This document shows, in pieces, positions 26,714-35,973 of a DNA stretch of 64,000 bases. The notes beneath the pieces are model-generated. The model was not told where the DNA came from. It saw only the letters and a program-made list of their open reading frames with translations, and did no database searches. The DNA is taken from assembly GCF_003002025.1 (NCBI RefSeq), contig NZ_PVZB01000017.1, forward strand, positions 124,001-188,000. The letters are read 5' to 3'. The stretch is from Paraburkholderia sp. BL25I1N1. GTDB taxonomy: Bacteria; Pseudomonadota; Gammaproteobacteria; Burkholderiales; Burkholderiaceae. Position 1 is the first letter of the stretch; the number at the start of each line of letters is the position of its first letter. Made by a program: the position numbers and the translations under genes.

Positions 26714-26753
26714 AAAAGGAAAAGCCCCAGGAATCTTGCGATTTCCTGGGGCT
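26714..26753 (-). terminator. Rho-independent terminator of tRNA-Phe
   Basis: AGCCCCAGGAA (26723-26733) pairs with TTCCTGGGGCT (26743-26753), an 11-bp stem. On the minus strand it is followed by TTTCC and a T5 run, directly after the tRNA 3' end. Confidence 0.88.
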
Positions 26754-26759
26754 GAATCC

Positions 26760-26835
26760 TGGTGGCCTGGGACGGAATCGAACCATCGACACGCGGATTT
26801 TCAATCCGCTGCTCTACCAACTGAGCTACCGGGCC
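26760..26835 (-). tRNA. tRNA-Phe (anticodon GAA)
   Basis: A 76-nt cloverleaf with encoded CCA. The anticodon loop TTGAAAA reads GAA, with stem GCGGA/TCCGC; the D arm is GCTC/GAGC and the T arm GATGG-TTCGATT-CCGTC. The acceptor stem GGCCCGG/CCAGGCC has one mismatch, C5 against A68 (plus-strand base 26768). All other elements are canonical. A terminator follows at once. Confidence 0.96.
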
Positions 26836-26943
26836 AACGAAGAACGAAATGATATCAAAGGGTCAGCGCTCCGACAAGCCCCTTCTCGAAAAATTCTGTG
26901 GAAGCGAGATCCGCATGTTTAACGCCGACTTCACTTCCGCGGT

Positions 26944-27633
26944 TCACTCACCTTTGTTCTTGCCGAGATCCACGCCGAGCTGCTTGAGCTTGCGGTACAA
27001 GTGCGTGCGCTCCAGCCCGGTCTTCTCCGCCACGCGCGTCATGCTGCCGTTCTCCCGCGCGAGGTGATATTCGAAGTACGCGCGCTCGAACGCGTCGCGT
27101 GCATCACGCAGCGGAATGTCGAACGAGATCGAGGCCGTTTGCGCAGCCAGCGCGCCGCTGCCCATGCCGTCGGTGGAGAGCATCGGCAATGCCGCCGCCG
27201 AAGCGACCGCCGAAACACTCACCGGCAACACCGGCTTGGCCGCCGCGCCGCCGGGCGCACCCACTGCCGTGCCCCGCGCGAGACCCTGTTCGACGGCCTT
27301 CAGCAGCTTCTGCAGCGCAATCGGCTTCTCGAGAAAATTGAGCGCGCCGATCTTGGTTGCTTCAACCGCCGTGTCGATGGTTGCGTGGCCGGACATCATG
27401 ATCACCGGCATGGTCAGTTGCCCTTGCGCGGCCCATTCCTTAAGCAAGGTCACGCCGTCGGTGTCGGGCATCCAGATGTCGAGCAGCACCAGGTCAGGCG
27501 CCTGGCGCAAACGGAATTCGCGCGCTTCCTGCGCGTTTTCCGCGGCCTCCACGACATGCCCTTCGTCGCTCAGGATCTCCGAGAGCAATTCCCGGATGCC
27601 CATTTCATCATCTACCACCAGGATGGTTGCCAT
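26944..27633 (-). CDS. ntrX: NtrX-like response regulator lacking the AAA+ domain
   Basis: A 229-residue response regulator paired with the NtrY kinase. The receiver (1-~120) has acidic residues in VVDDEMG, the phospho-Asp in LLDIWMP (about residue 53), Thr/Ser in MMSGHA and Lys in EKPI. It is followed not by the sigma54-activating AAA+ module of classical NtrX but by an Ala/Gly/Pro-rich linker (about 125-165) and a Fis-type HTH at the C-terminus (MTRVAEKTGLERTHLYRKLK). It therefore cannot activate sigma54 RNA polymerase in the usual way. ATG follows the ntrY TAA with no gap. Confidence 0.88.
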   Translation of the reverse strand: MATILVVDDEMGIRELLSEILSDEGHVVEAAENAQEAREFRLRQAPDLVLLDIWMPDTDGVTLLKEWAAQGQLTMPVIMMSGHATIDTAVEATKIGALNFLEKPIALQKLLKAVEQGLARGTAVGAPGGAAAKPVLPVSVSAVASAAALPMLSTDGMGSGALAAQTASISFDIPLRDARDAFERAYFEYHLARENGSMTRVAEKTGLERTHLYRKLKQLGVDLGKNKGE

Positions 27634-30048
27634 TTACGCTGCCCTTGTCTGCACTGTTGCTTTTGTCTTTCCCTGCGACGCACCGCCGTGCGCCGGACGC
27701 GGCCCTGTTCCGGGTGCCACGCCATCGTCTGCCAGTTGAAGGAAGAGGATCGAAATCTGCGCGCCCTCGATGACATCTCCCGCTTTCATGCGATTGCGGA
27801 TGTCGATGCGCGCGCCGTGTTCATCGACGATCTTCTTGACCATCGCAAGACCCAGGCCCGTACCTTTGGCCTTGGTCGTTACGTAAGGTTCGAATGCACG
27901 TGTGAGGATACGCGCGGGAAAGCCCGCTCCGTTATCCGACACGGTCAGACGCACCGCGACGCGGACTTTGCCTTCCGCGTCGGGGTCTCCGTATTCTACT
28001 GTCCTCGTCTCGAGCAACACACGCGGATGCTCGAGGTCCGCCACCGCATCCTGCGCGTTCTGCAGCAGGTTGTGAATCACCTGACGCAATTGCGTCGCGT
28101 CGCCACGAATCGCCGGCAATGCGGCGAGCTCCACCTGAATGGCGCCCTTGCCTTCTTCGATACCGTACAGCGTGAGCACTTCGCTGACCAGATCGTTCAG
28201 CTGCAAATGCGCGAGCACCGCCGGCGGCGTACGCGCGTAATCGCGGAAGTTGTCGACCATCTGCTTCATCGCGGCTACCTGGTTCACGATCGTGGTCGCG
28301 CCGCGCTTCAACACATCGGCATCGGATGGCGAGAGCTTGTCGGCGAGTTTCATCTGCAGACGTTCGGCGGAGAGCTGGATCGGCGTGAGCGGATTCTTGA
28401 TTTCGTGCGCGAGCCGCCGCGCGACTTCACCCCACGCGATGGAACGCTGCGCGGAGATCACGTCCGAGATATCGTCGAACACCACGACGTAACCGGAAGT
28501 CTGCATGTCTTCCGCGTCGCGGTCCGTCGCCGAGACAAGCCGCGCACCGCGCACGAGCAACGTAAGCGGCTCGGTTTCGTCCGGCACCTGCACGGAAAAC
28601 TGCTGCTGCCAGTGACCGCGATCGTCGTGACCATCGCCGCTCGCCGCTTCGCGATCGGCAAACGCCTTGCGCACCATGCCGCCGAATTCGCTCAGCACGC
28701 CGATCTGATCCAATGCCGAACCCATCACCGCCTGGAACGGCTGACGGAAAATCCGCTCGGCGCCGCGATTCGCGGTGGTCAGTCTGAACTGCCGGTCGAA
28801 CACGAACACGCCCGCAGTCAGGTTCGCGAGAATGCTTTCCAGATACGCCTTCGAGTGTTCAAGCGCGATGCGGTTGTTCTCGACCGCCGCGCGCGCTTCG
28901 GACAACTGCCGCGTCATTGCATTGAACGATTGCGTGAGAAAGCCCAGTTCGTCGCGCGATTTGATTTCGCGCTTCGGCGTGTAATCGCCTTCCGTGATTT
29001 CCTTGGTGCCTTGCGCCAGCAGGAACAATGGCCGCGCGAGCTGATTGCCGAGCGCGAGCGCGAGCATCATCGCGATGAAGGTGGCAAGGAACAGCGCGAG
29101 CGTCAGTGTGCCGATATACATCTTGCGCAGACCCGTACGGCCGAGCGCCTTCTCCTGGTACTCGCGATAGGCGCGCTGCACCGCGTCGGCATTGCGCGCG
29201 AGCGTGGGCGAAACCGGCTGCGTGAGTTGCAGGAAGCGTTCGGTGGGCTGCAACAGCGCGGCGTTCGAATCGGGGATGCGTTGCACCACCCGCAGCCGCA
29301 ACACGCCCTTGCTGCCATGCGCGTGAGGATCGCCGTCCACTTCGCCTTCGATCGCCGCATAGCCACGGCCGCGCGCCTGTTCGATCATCAACGGCGTGGG
29401 CAAATCGTTCGGCACCAGCGTCGCGTAGTTGCCGGAGGCCTGCGCGACCACGTGCATGTCGGGCGTCGCGCCTGACATGCTGCGCGTAGGTTCGACGATC
29501 GTCGCATCCTGCACGCCGAACTGGTCGCGCAGACGCAGCAGCGTGAGCGTGGTGCCGGCGGCGTCCGCGCTCGCCAACTGTTCCGACATCAAGCGGCCCT
29601 TGGTTTGCAGATCGGACAGCGACGCGTCGAGCATGCCGCGCCCGAGATTCAATCCGGACGTGAGCGCTGTTTCGACATTCACATCGAACCACGACTCGAT
29701 ACTGCGCGACACGAACTGATACGACACGACGTAGATGATGCCGCCCGGCACCACGCCGACCAGCGCCATGAAGAACGCAAGTTTCGCCAACAGCCGCGTA
29801 CCGAACTTACCCTTTCTCAGCCGCGCGATGATGATGATGACGAGCGTCGCCACCACCAGCAAAAAGATCATCGCGACCACGAGATTGGCGGCGTAGAGCC
29901 ACTGGTAATAGCGGTCGAAGAATTCGGTGTTCGCGCTGGCCGCGGCGAGCAGCACGAGCAGCAGCACGGCCGTCACGGCGACCGTCGACACCAGCACGCG
30001 CACGACGATGCTGCTGACACTGGTAGCGGAGCGCACTTTATTTAGCAC
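27634..30048 (-). CDS. ntrY: NtrY-like membrane sensor histidine kinase
   Basis: An 804-residue kinase with N-terminal transmembrane segments (about 15-110), an extended periplasmic or sensory region, another membrane segment near 305-330, a HAMP domain, a PAS domain (about 385-510), and HisKA/HATPase. The H-box is RRLAHEIKNPLTPIQLSAER; the ATPase has the N-box LLQNAQDAV, a DNGAGFP G-box and the late GTGLGLAMVKKI. NtrY types sense nitrogen or redox cues. It overlaps the DUF4390 gene by 11 bases. Confidence 0.92.
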   Translation of the reverse strand: MLNKVRSATSVSSIVVRVLVSTVAVTAVLLLVLLAAASANTEFFDRYYQWLYAANLVVAMIFLLVVATLVIIIIARLRKGKFGTRLLAKLAFFMALVGVVPGGIIYVVSYQFVSRSIESWFDVNVETALTSGLNLGRGMLDASLSDLQTKGRLMSEQLASADAAGTTLTLLRLRDQFGVQDATIVEPTRSMSGATPDMHVVAQASGNYATLVPNDLPTPLMIEQARGRGYAAIEGEVDGDPHAHGSKGVLRLRVVQRIPDSNAALLQPTERFLQLTQPVSPTLARNADAVQRAYREYQEKALGRTGLRKMYIGTLTLALFLATFIAMMLALALGNQLARPLFLLAQGTKEITEGDYTPKREIKSRDELGFLTQSFNAMTRQLSEARAAVENNRIALEHSKAYLESILANLTAGVFVFDRQFRLTTANRGAERIFRQPFQAVMGSALDQIGVLSEFGGMVRKAFADREAASGDGHDDRGHWQQQFSVQVPDETEPLTLLVRGARLVSATDRDAEDMQTSGYVVVFDDISDVISAQRSIAWGEVARRLAHEIKNPLTPIQLSAERLQMKLADKLSPSDADVLKRGATTIVNQVAAMKQMVDNFRDYARTPPAVLAHLQLNDLVSEVLTLYGIEEGKGAIQVELAALPAIRGDATQLRQVIHNLLQNAQDAVADLEHPRVLLETRTVEYGDPDAEGKVRVAVRLTVSDNGAGFPARILTRAFEPYVTTKAKGTGLGLAMVKKIVDEHGARIDIRNRMKAGDVIEGAQISILFLQLADDGVAPGTGPRPAHGGASQGKTKATVQTRAA

Positions 30049-30637
30049 GTTCGGTCACCGTGAAGGTAAAGCGCTTCCATTCGGAAGCGAGATTCCAGTC
30101 GCGGTTGTTCACCGCGTCGATCTGAAACGGCTTGGGCATCAGCGCGATGTCGAGTTGCATGCGCACCGACGCGTTATACGTCTCGCCGACACGCACTTCA
30201 TTGCGTTCGATCACGTGCCACGACGTGATGTGCTTGATCACCGCGAGCGCATCCTTGAGCGTGGTGAAGCCGAGCTGCAAACCGCCGGACGACACGCTCG
30301 ATACGCGATACTCGCGCGTGAGCGGCTGGAACGACAGGCGAATGCTTTGCGACACGCTCACCGGCTGCTCGTCGAACCAGTACCAGCGCGGCCGGCTCAG
30401 TTCGAAGTCGGTCGTGAAATACAGCGGAATGCCTTTATTGACCGCGTCTTCGAGGTTGCTGTTCAGATCGAAGTCGAAACGTGCGTCGAGATTCCAACCC
30501 GTGTTGTCGGCTTGCAGCGACGCACGCTGCACCGCGATCGAATCAGCGTGCGCCACGCCCGGCGCCGCCAGCCATACGGCCAGCGCGATCCAGAGCACGG
30601 CAGCGAGCCGAAGCGGGAAGAAGCGTTTGATGGTCAC
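30038..30637 (-). CDS. DUF4390 exported protein
   Basis: A 199-residue protein with a signal peptide (about 1-31, ending AHA-D). The mature part matches the DUF4390 family in wording (FDFDLNSNLEDAVNKGIPLYF, RPRWYWFDEQPV, YRVSSVSSGGLQLGF), regularly found between rsmB and ntrY in betaproteobacteria. Function is unknown; the context suggests an envelope protein linked to NtrY signalling. It overlaps the rsmB stop by four bases and ntrY by eleven. Confidence 0.85.
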   Translation of the reverse strand: MTIKRFFPLRLAAVLWIALAVWLAAPGVAHADSIAVQRASLQADNTGWNLDARFDFDLNSNLEDAVNKGIPLYFTTDFELSRPRWYWFDEQPVSVSQSIRLSFQPLTREYRVSSVSSGGLQLGFTTLKDALAVIKHITSWHVIERNEVRVGETYNASVRMQLDIALMPKPFQIDAVNNRDWNLASEWKRFTFTVTERAK

Positions 30638-32073
30638 CGTTTCTGAAAGCGCGCGTAGAAGAATCCGTCGTGGTCTGAGTTCGCGCCGGCGCTGTCTTCA
30701 GCGGGTTGTCCGGCATGAGAACCGGCCGATGTGTCGGCGGGCGCGCGAGCGACTGAAGGCAGCAGTTGCCCCGGCGCGTCCAATCGTACCGCATCCTGAT
30801 ACTTGTTTCCAAACCACTGCGCCTGCAACTCGCCTTCTTCGGGAAAGATCGAACACGTAACGTAGAGCAACTCGCCGCCTGGTTTCACGAGCGGCCAGAG
30901 CGCGTCGAGAATGCGGCGCTGCTCGGCGACCAGCGCGGGAATGTCGGACGCGCGGCGCAGCCAGCGGATATCCGGATGACGCCGCACGATGCCCGACGCC
31001 GAACACGGCACGTCGGCCAGAATGCGATCGAACGGCGGGTCGATGTCGTCGTGCCATTTTGCGGGCGCGCCCGCGTCGCCGATCCGCACTTCCGCTTCGA
31101 GCTTGAGCCGCCGCAAATTTTCGCCGATACGGCGCGCGCGCGACGCGTCGCTTTCGAGCGCGACGAGCTGAAGGTTGGCCAGTTCGAGCAGATGGCCGGT
31201 CTTGCCGCCGGGCGCCGCGCACGCGTCGAGCACACGCATGCCGTCGCGCACGTCGAGTAGCGGCGCGGCGAGCTGCGCGCCGGCGTCCTGCACCGAGACG
31301 ACGCCGTCGCTGAAGCCCGGAATGCGGTCGACCGGCATCGGCGTGGCGAGCTTGACGGCGTACTCGCCGGCCCTGCTCGCCGCAATGTGATGGTTTTGCA
31401 GCACTTGCAAGTAGGCGTCGACCGTCGATTGACGCGCGTTCACGCGCAGCGTCAGCGGGCCTTGTGTGTTGCCGGCGGCTAGCACCGACTGCCATGCGTC
31501 GGGCCACGCGCGCTTCACGGCATCGATCCACCATGCCGGATAGTTCCAGCGTGCGACTTCGTCGGCTTGCGCGGCGCTCAATAGCGTTTCGCGTTCGCGC
31601 AGGAAACCGCGCAGCACGGCGTTGACGAGGCCCTTCGCAAAGGCAAATTCACGGCGCGCGCCGATCGCGCTCACTGCCTGATCGACGACCGTGAATGGTG
31701 CGTACGCAGCGTTCGCTTCGTCGTCGACGAGCAGGGCCAGCGAGCACGCGAGCACATGGCCGACGTGCGGCGGCGGCGCCTTTTTCACCAGCTTCGCGAT
31801 CAGCCACTCGGCAATCGCGAGACGTCGCATGGTGCGGTAGGCGATGTCCTGCACCGCGCCACGCGCCGCGGCAACGCTGGCCTCGGGCGCGGACACGAAG
31901 ACGGATTGCAGCGCGGCTGGCAACGCTGCGCCGAGACGCACGGCGCCGACCGCCTGGCCCGCGCAGTCGAGCGCGAAGCCGAGCGATTCGGGCGCGAGAT
32001 GCAGCATCGACAAACGTGGTTCGCGCGGGCGCGCCGATGAGGAAGCGGTACGCGAAGAAGGCTTTGTAGTCAT
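30634..32073 (-). CDS. rsmB: 16S rRNA m5C967 methyltransferase
   Basis: SAM-dependent enzyme methylating C967 of 16S rRNA. The protein is 479 residues: an N-terminal NusB-like domain (about 20-160) and a Rossmann methyltransferase with DACAAPGGKTGHLLELA. The two conserved Cys are in ADVPCSASGIVRRHPDIRW and YVTCSIFPEEGE. The frame is open to 32310, but MTTKPSSRTASS at 32073 is the plausible start. No strong Shine-Dalgarno is seen. It heads the rsmB-DUF4390-ntrY-ntrX overlapping set. Confidence 0.93.
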   Translation of the reverse strand: MTTKPSSRTASSSARPREPRLSMLHLAPESLGFALDCAGQAVGAVRLGAALPAALQSVFVSAPEASVAAARGAVQDIAYRTMRRLAIAEWLIAKLVKKAPPPHVGHVLACSLALLVDDEANAAYAPFTVVDQAVSAIGARREFAFAKGLVNAVLRGFLRERETLLSAAQADEVARWNYPAWWIDAVKRAWPDAWQSVLAAGNTQGPLTLRVNARQSTVDAYLQVLQNHHIAASRAGEYAVKLATPMPVDRIPGFSDGVVSVQDAGAQLAAPLLDVRDGMRVLDACAAPGGKTGHLLELANLQLVALESDASRARRIGENLRRLKLEAEVRIGDAGAPAKWHDDIDPPFDRILADVPCSASGIVRRHPDIRWLRRASDIPALVAEQRRILDALWPLVKPGGELLYVTCSIFPEEGELQAQWFGNKYQDAVRLDAPGQLLPSVARAPADTSAGSHAGQPAEDSAGANSDHDGFFYARFQKR

Positions 32074-32432
32074 CAAGAAGGCTATGGCGGGCCGCGCGGG
32101 AGCGCGCGACGCAATCAACACGCATTGTAGCGTGGCGCGCGACGCGGGCCGGCGGGCGGTCTGTGAGCGTGGTGATCGCGGATCGATGGCGAGCGGGAAG
32201 GAGTGGGACTGAAGCGCGGGTTGGATATATCGGCGCGGACGTGGCGTAACGCGGCGCACGAGTCCGCGGGCAGCCTGCAAGCGTAGCGAGTGCAAATCCT
32301 CGGTGGCCACGAAGGCCGGGGCGCCGAGGCGCAGTTCAACGATGCGGCGCGGACCCTCAGGCGCCTGGCGAACAGAGTGAATTTTCTCGTGATAACGCAG
32401 CGCATCAGCCGCTCACGCCCTTGCGCCGAAAT
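32074..32432. other. Non-coding stretch upstream of rsmB
   Basis: About 360 bases between the rsmB start and the htpX terminator. A TATATC on the minus strand near 32225-32232 could be a -10 for the rsmB operon. No gene or repeat is supported. Confidence 0.35.
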
Positions 32433-32462
32433 AAAAAGGCGAGCCCGCAGACTCGCCTTTTT
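32433..32462. terminator. Bidirectional terminator downstream of htpX
   Basis: AAAAAGGCGAG (32433-32443) pairs with CTCGCCTTTTT (32452-32462) around an 8-base loop. T-runs exist on both strands; it lies 28 bases past the htpX stop. Confidence 0.85.
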
Positions 32463-32490
32463 CCTCACACCGCGCAAGGACGGCGCAGCG

Positions 32491-33348
32491 TTATTCGAAG
32501 CGCCCCGTGCGCGCCATTTCCATCAAACGCGCGATGCGTTCCTCGGTGGCCGGGTGCGTAGAGAACAGATTCGCGATGCCGCCGCCCGACAGCGGATTCA
32601 TGATCATCATCTGCGCGGTGGCCGGATGCTGCTCGGCGGTCGGAAACGGAATTCCGCTCGCGTAACGATGGATCTTGTCGAGCGCCGAAGCGAGCGCCTG
32701 CGGGTCGCCGGAAATCTGCGCGCCGCCGCGATCGGCTTCGAATTCACGTGCGCGCGAAATCGCCATCTGGATCAGCGCACCGGCGATCGGCGCCAGCAGC
32801 GCGACGGCGATGCCAGCGATCGGGTTCGTGGAACGGCCGTTTTCGTCGCGGCTGCCGAAGAACATCGCGAAGTTCGCCAGCGCGGAAATCGCGCCGGCCA
32901 TGGTGGCCGAAATGGTCGAGATCAAAATGTCACGATGCTTCACGTGCGAGAGCTCGTGCGCCATGACCCCGCGCATTTCGCGCTCGGACAGCACGCGCAG
33001 AATGCCGGTGGTGGCGGCGACCGCCGCATGTTCCGGATTGCGGCCGGTGGCGAACGCATTCGGCGCGTCTTCGTTGATCAGGTACACGCGCGGCATGGGC
33101 AGGCCGGCGCGTGTGGAAAGTTCGCGCACCATGCGATAGAACTGCGGCGCACTGGTTTCGTCGACTTCCTGCGCGTTGTACATGCGCAGGACCATCTTGT
33201 CCGAGAACCAGTACGAAAAGAAATTCATCCCAAGGGCGATCACGAGCGCGATCGTCATGCCGCGCGACCCGCCGATCATCCCGCCGATCACGATGAAAAG
33301 GGCCGTGATCGCGGCCATCAACATCGCGGTTTTGACCCAATTGAACAT
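32491..33348 (-). CDS. htpX: Membrane zinc metalloprotease HtpX
   Basis: M48B inner-membrane protease for quality control of membrane proteins, 285 residues. Two N-terminal membrane segments (about 5-25 and 30-48), then AHELSHVKHRD (zinc His131 and His135, catalytic Glu132), two further hydrophobic segments, and the third ligand in EFEADRGGAQIS. Length and motifs are complete. It has its own terminator. Confidence 0.96.
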   Translation of the reverse strand: MFNWVKTAMLMAAITALFIVIGGMIGGSRGMTIALVIALGMNFFSYWFSDKMVLRMYNAQEVDETSAPQFYRMVRELSTRAGLPMPRVYLINEDAPNAFATGRNPEHAAVAATTGILRVLSEREMRGVMAHELSHVKHRDILISTISATMAGAISALANFAMFFGSRDENGRSTNPIAGIAVALLAPIAGALIQMAISRAREFEADRGGAQISGDPQALASALDKIHRYASGIPFPTAEQHPATAQMMIMNPLSGGGIANLFSTHPATEERIARLMEMARTGRFE

Positions 33349-33451
33349 GTCTGCAACTCCTTGCCCTAACGCGGGTTCATATCTGCGCCGCGTGATCGCG
33401 GCGCCCGATTGTAAGCAAAATGTTAGATATGGGCGCGTCAGGAAAATTCAA

Positions 33452-34093
33452 TCATCTTGACGCGGTGGCGAGCTTGATACCCAAGCCGACAAAAGCGCCG
33501 CCGACTCCGCGATCCAACCACTTCTTCACCGCCGCCCGGCCAGCGAAACGCCGCGTCACACTGCCCGCGATCCACGCGACAAAACTGTTCCAGATCATGC
33601 TCATCATGACGAACACCGCACCCAGTGTGAGGAAAGCGAGCGCTTTGTGATCAGTGCCGGTCGTGACGAACTGCGGGAAGAACGACACGAAAAACAGCAC
33701 GACCTTCGGGTTCAGCACGTTAGTCCAGAAGCCTTGCAGGAAAAGCTGGCGCAGCGACCTGGGCGCGCCGGCCGCGCGCGCTTCGCCCGCAGCATCGCTG
33801 ACAGCCGGCTTGGCGAAGAGCAAACGCACGCCGAGATACATCAGATAAATAGCGCCGACGAACTTGATGACCGTAAATGCGGTGGCCGATGCAGCCAGCA
33901 ACGCGGTCAAGCCGAACGCGCAGGCCAGCGAGTGAACGCAGCAGCCGGCGGAAATGCCGAGCGCCGACATGAGACCCGCGCCGCGGCCTTGAGCGACGCT
34001 GCGCCCGACGATATAAGCCGTATCGGGACCGGGCGTCACGTTTAAAAGGAAGACCGCGACGACGAAAAACTCGAAATGGGTAATGCCGAACAT
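33452..34093 (-). CDS. LysE/RhtB-family amino-acid exporter
   Basis: A 213-residue inner-membrane protein with about six hydrophobic segments. The N-terminal VTPGPDTAYIVGRSVAQGRGAG is the RhtB signature; GVRLLFAKP and NVLNPKVVLFFVSFFPQFV are also typical. It probably exports amino acids or homoserine lactone-like compounds; substrate unknown. The ATG at 34093 (MFGITHFEFF) gives the usual start next to the first membrane helix. Confidence 0.9.
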   Translation of the reverse strand: MFGITHFEFFVVAVFLLNVTPGPDTAYIVGRSVAQGRGAGLMSALGISAGCCVHSLACAFGLTALLAASATAFTVIKFVGAIYLMYLGVRLLFAKPAVSDAAGEARAAGAPRSLRQLFLQGFWTNVLNPKVVLFFVSFFPQFVTTGTDHKALAFLTLGAVFVMMSMIWNSFVAWIAGSVTRRFAGRAAVKKWLDRGVGGAFVGLGIKLATASR

Positions 34094-34207
34094 GTGAATC
34101 CTCAAAATCCGGGGCCGTTGCATGAAGGATTCTACGCGTGGCAGGCCTGTCCTGCGGGGCCTCGAACATCGGCCGAATGGACGATGTTCAGGGCATAAGC
34201 AGCGGTG

Positions 34208-35197
34208 CTACTTTGCTTCGGGAAGTTGAAAGCGCTGCCCCACAGCCAGCGTCGAGCCAGCCAGAAATTCGCGCACCGGCAGGCGTTTGCCACCGGGTTT
34301 CTGCAATTGCGTGAGACGCAGCGCGCCTTCGCCACAGGCTACGACTACGCCTTCGGGGGAGACGTCGGTGATCGTGCCGGGCGCGTGGCTGGCGGCTGCG
34401 CCGTCGGTCACAACAGCGGCCCAGATTTTGATGGACGAGCCGTCTTCAAGCGTGGCCACACCGCCAGGGAACGGATCGAACGCACGCACCTGGCGCGCGA
34501 GCACGTCCGCCGGGCGGCGCCAGTCCAGCGCGGCTTCGTGTTTGCCGATCTTTTCCGCGTAGCTGACGCCTTCCGCGGGTTGCGGCGTTGCCGCCAGATT
34601 GCCGGTGCGCTCGAGTTCGATCAGCGCCTCGACGATCAGCTTCGCGCCGTCCTGCGCGAGACGGTCGTGCAACGTGGCCGTGGTGTCGTCGGCGGAAATC
34701 GCGGTGCGTGCTTCGGAGATCATCGCGCCCGTGTCGAGCCCGACATCCATCTGCATCAGCGTGATACCGGTTTCGGCGTCGCCCGCTTCGATCGCGCGAT
34801 GAATCGGCGCCGCGCCGCGCCAGCGCGGCAACAACGACGCATGAATGTTGATGCAGCCGAGCGGCGGAATATCGAGCACTTCCTGCGGCAGGATCAGGCC
34901 GTACGCGGCGACCACCATGACATCGTGCGGCGTAGCGCGTAGTTGGTCGATCGCGGCAGCGGCTTCAGCCGGATATTTGCCGGCGCGGCGCAGCGAAGGC
35001 GGCTGGGCGACGGCCAGTCCGTGCTCCTGCGCGTAGCGCTTGACCGGGCTTGCCTGCAACTTCATGCCGCGCCCGGCGGGCCGGTCCGGCTGGGTCAACA
35101 CGAGCGGCACCTGGAATCCGGCGCGGTGAATCGCGGCCAGCGCGGCCGCGGCGAACTCCGGCGTACCGGCAAAGATGACGCGCAACGAATGACTCAT
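34208..35197 (-). CDS. fmt: Methionyl-tRNA formyltransferase
   Basis: Formylates initiator Met-tRNA using 10-formyltetrahydrofolate. It has 329 residues. The N-terminal Rossmann begins LRVIFAGTPEFAAAALAAI; INIHASLLPRWRGAAPIHRAI holds the catalytic Asn-His and the tRNA contact loop, and DVGLDTGAMI follows. The OB-like C-terminal domain is present. It is 31 bases downstream of def, the normal fmt/def pairing for making and removing formyl groups. Confidence 0.97.
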   Translation of the reverse strand: MSHSLRVIFAGTPEFAAAALAAIHRAGFQVPLVLTQPDRPAGRGMKLQASPVKRYAQEHGLAVAQPPSLRRAGKYPAEAAAAIDQLRATPHDVMVVAAYGLILPQEVLDIPPLGCINIHASLLPRWRGAAPIHRAIEAGDAETGITLMQMDVGLDTGAMISEARTAISADDTTATLHDRLAQDGAKLIVEALIELERTGNLAATPQPAEGVSYAEKIGKHEAALDWRRPADVLARQVRAFDPFPGGVATLEDGSSIKIWAAVVTDGAAASHAPGTITDVSPEGVVVACGEGALRLTQLQKPGGKRLPVREFLAGSTLAVGQRFQLPEAK

Positions 35198-35228
35198 GAA
35201 CGGGGGCGGTAGGCGAGGTGAACGCGCA

Positions 35229-35732
35229 TTACATCGCGTGGGCGAGCTTCTTCATCTTGCTCTTGATGCGCGTCTGCTTCAGCGACGACAGGTACTCGAC
35301 GAACACCCGGCCCATCAGGTGATCCATTTCGTGCTGGATGCACACCGCAAGCAGGCCTTCGCAGTCCATCTCGAAGGTTTCGCCCTTCTCGTTGAGCGCC
35401 CGCACCCGCACTTTCTCCGCACGCTCGACGTTGTCGTAAATGCCCGGCACCGAGAGGCAGCCCTCTTCCGACAGCTTCCTTTCGTCGCTCGACCAGATGA
35501 TTTCGGGGTTGATGAAGGCGAGCAGTTCGTTGTGGTCGTCCGACACGTCGATCGTGATCACGCGCTCGTGCACGTCCACCTGGGTCGCGGCAAGGCCGAC
35601 GCCCGGCGCGGCGTACATGGTTTCGGCCATGTCCTTGACGAGGCGGCGGATGCGGTCGTTGACCACTTCGACCGGCTTGGCGATCTTGTGCAGCCGTTTG
35701 TCCGGGTAATTGAGGATGTTGAGTAAAGCCAT
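35229..35732 (-). CDS. def: Peptide deformylase
   Basis: Removes the formyl group from nascent N-termini. It has 167 residues. Motif 1 GVGLAATQ (44-51), motif 2 EEGCLSVPG (Cys92 metal ligand) and motif 3 CIQHEMDHLMG (His134 and His138 ligands, Glu135 base) are all intact. The frame is open well upstream, but MALLNILNYPDKRLHK at 35732 is the true start. It is divergent from dprA and cotranscribed with fmt. Confidence 0.97.
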   Translation of the reverse strand: MALLNILNYPDKRLHKIAKPVEVVNDRIRRLVKDMAETMYAAPGVGLAATQVDVHERVITIDVSDDHNELLAFINPEIIWSSDERKLSEEGCLSVPGIYDNVERAEKVRVRALNEKGETFEMDCEGLLAVCIQHEMDHLMGRVFVEYLSSLKQTRIKSKMKKLAHAM

Positions 35733-35973
35733 GATCTTGAGTGTGATTTTCGGGCGCCGCCGACCCGTTGAAGGTTCGTTGGCCTTTCGGCCAGGTTGTG
35801 AGCCCGTCGCGTTGCGCAGAGGATAGATGGTGTCGAACCGGTTCGATTCAACGCGCCACGGCGCCAGACGACGAGCCCGCGCGGGTGGGCGCGGCGCTGC
35901 GGTTATTTCGGATGATGAAAATTTTAGCATGGCGCCCGCCTGCCCGCTGGCCCTGCAGGAGGATCGACCCGCA

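Noticed and set aside
27001..29475. An 824-codon open frame on the plus strand across ntrX and ntrY
   Set aside because: It is the antisense of two well-supported genes in GC-rich DNA; the translation is Arg/His/Gln-rich with no motif.
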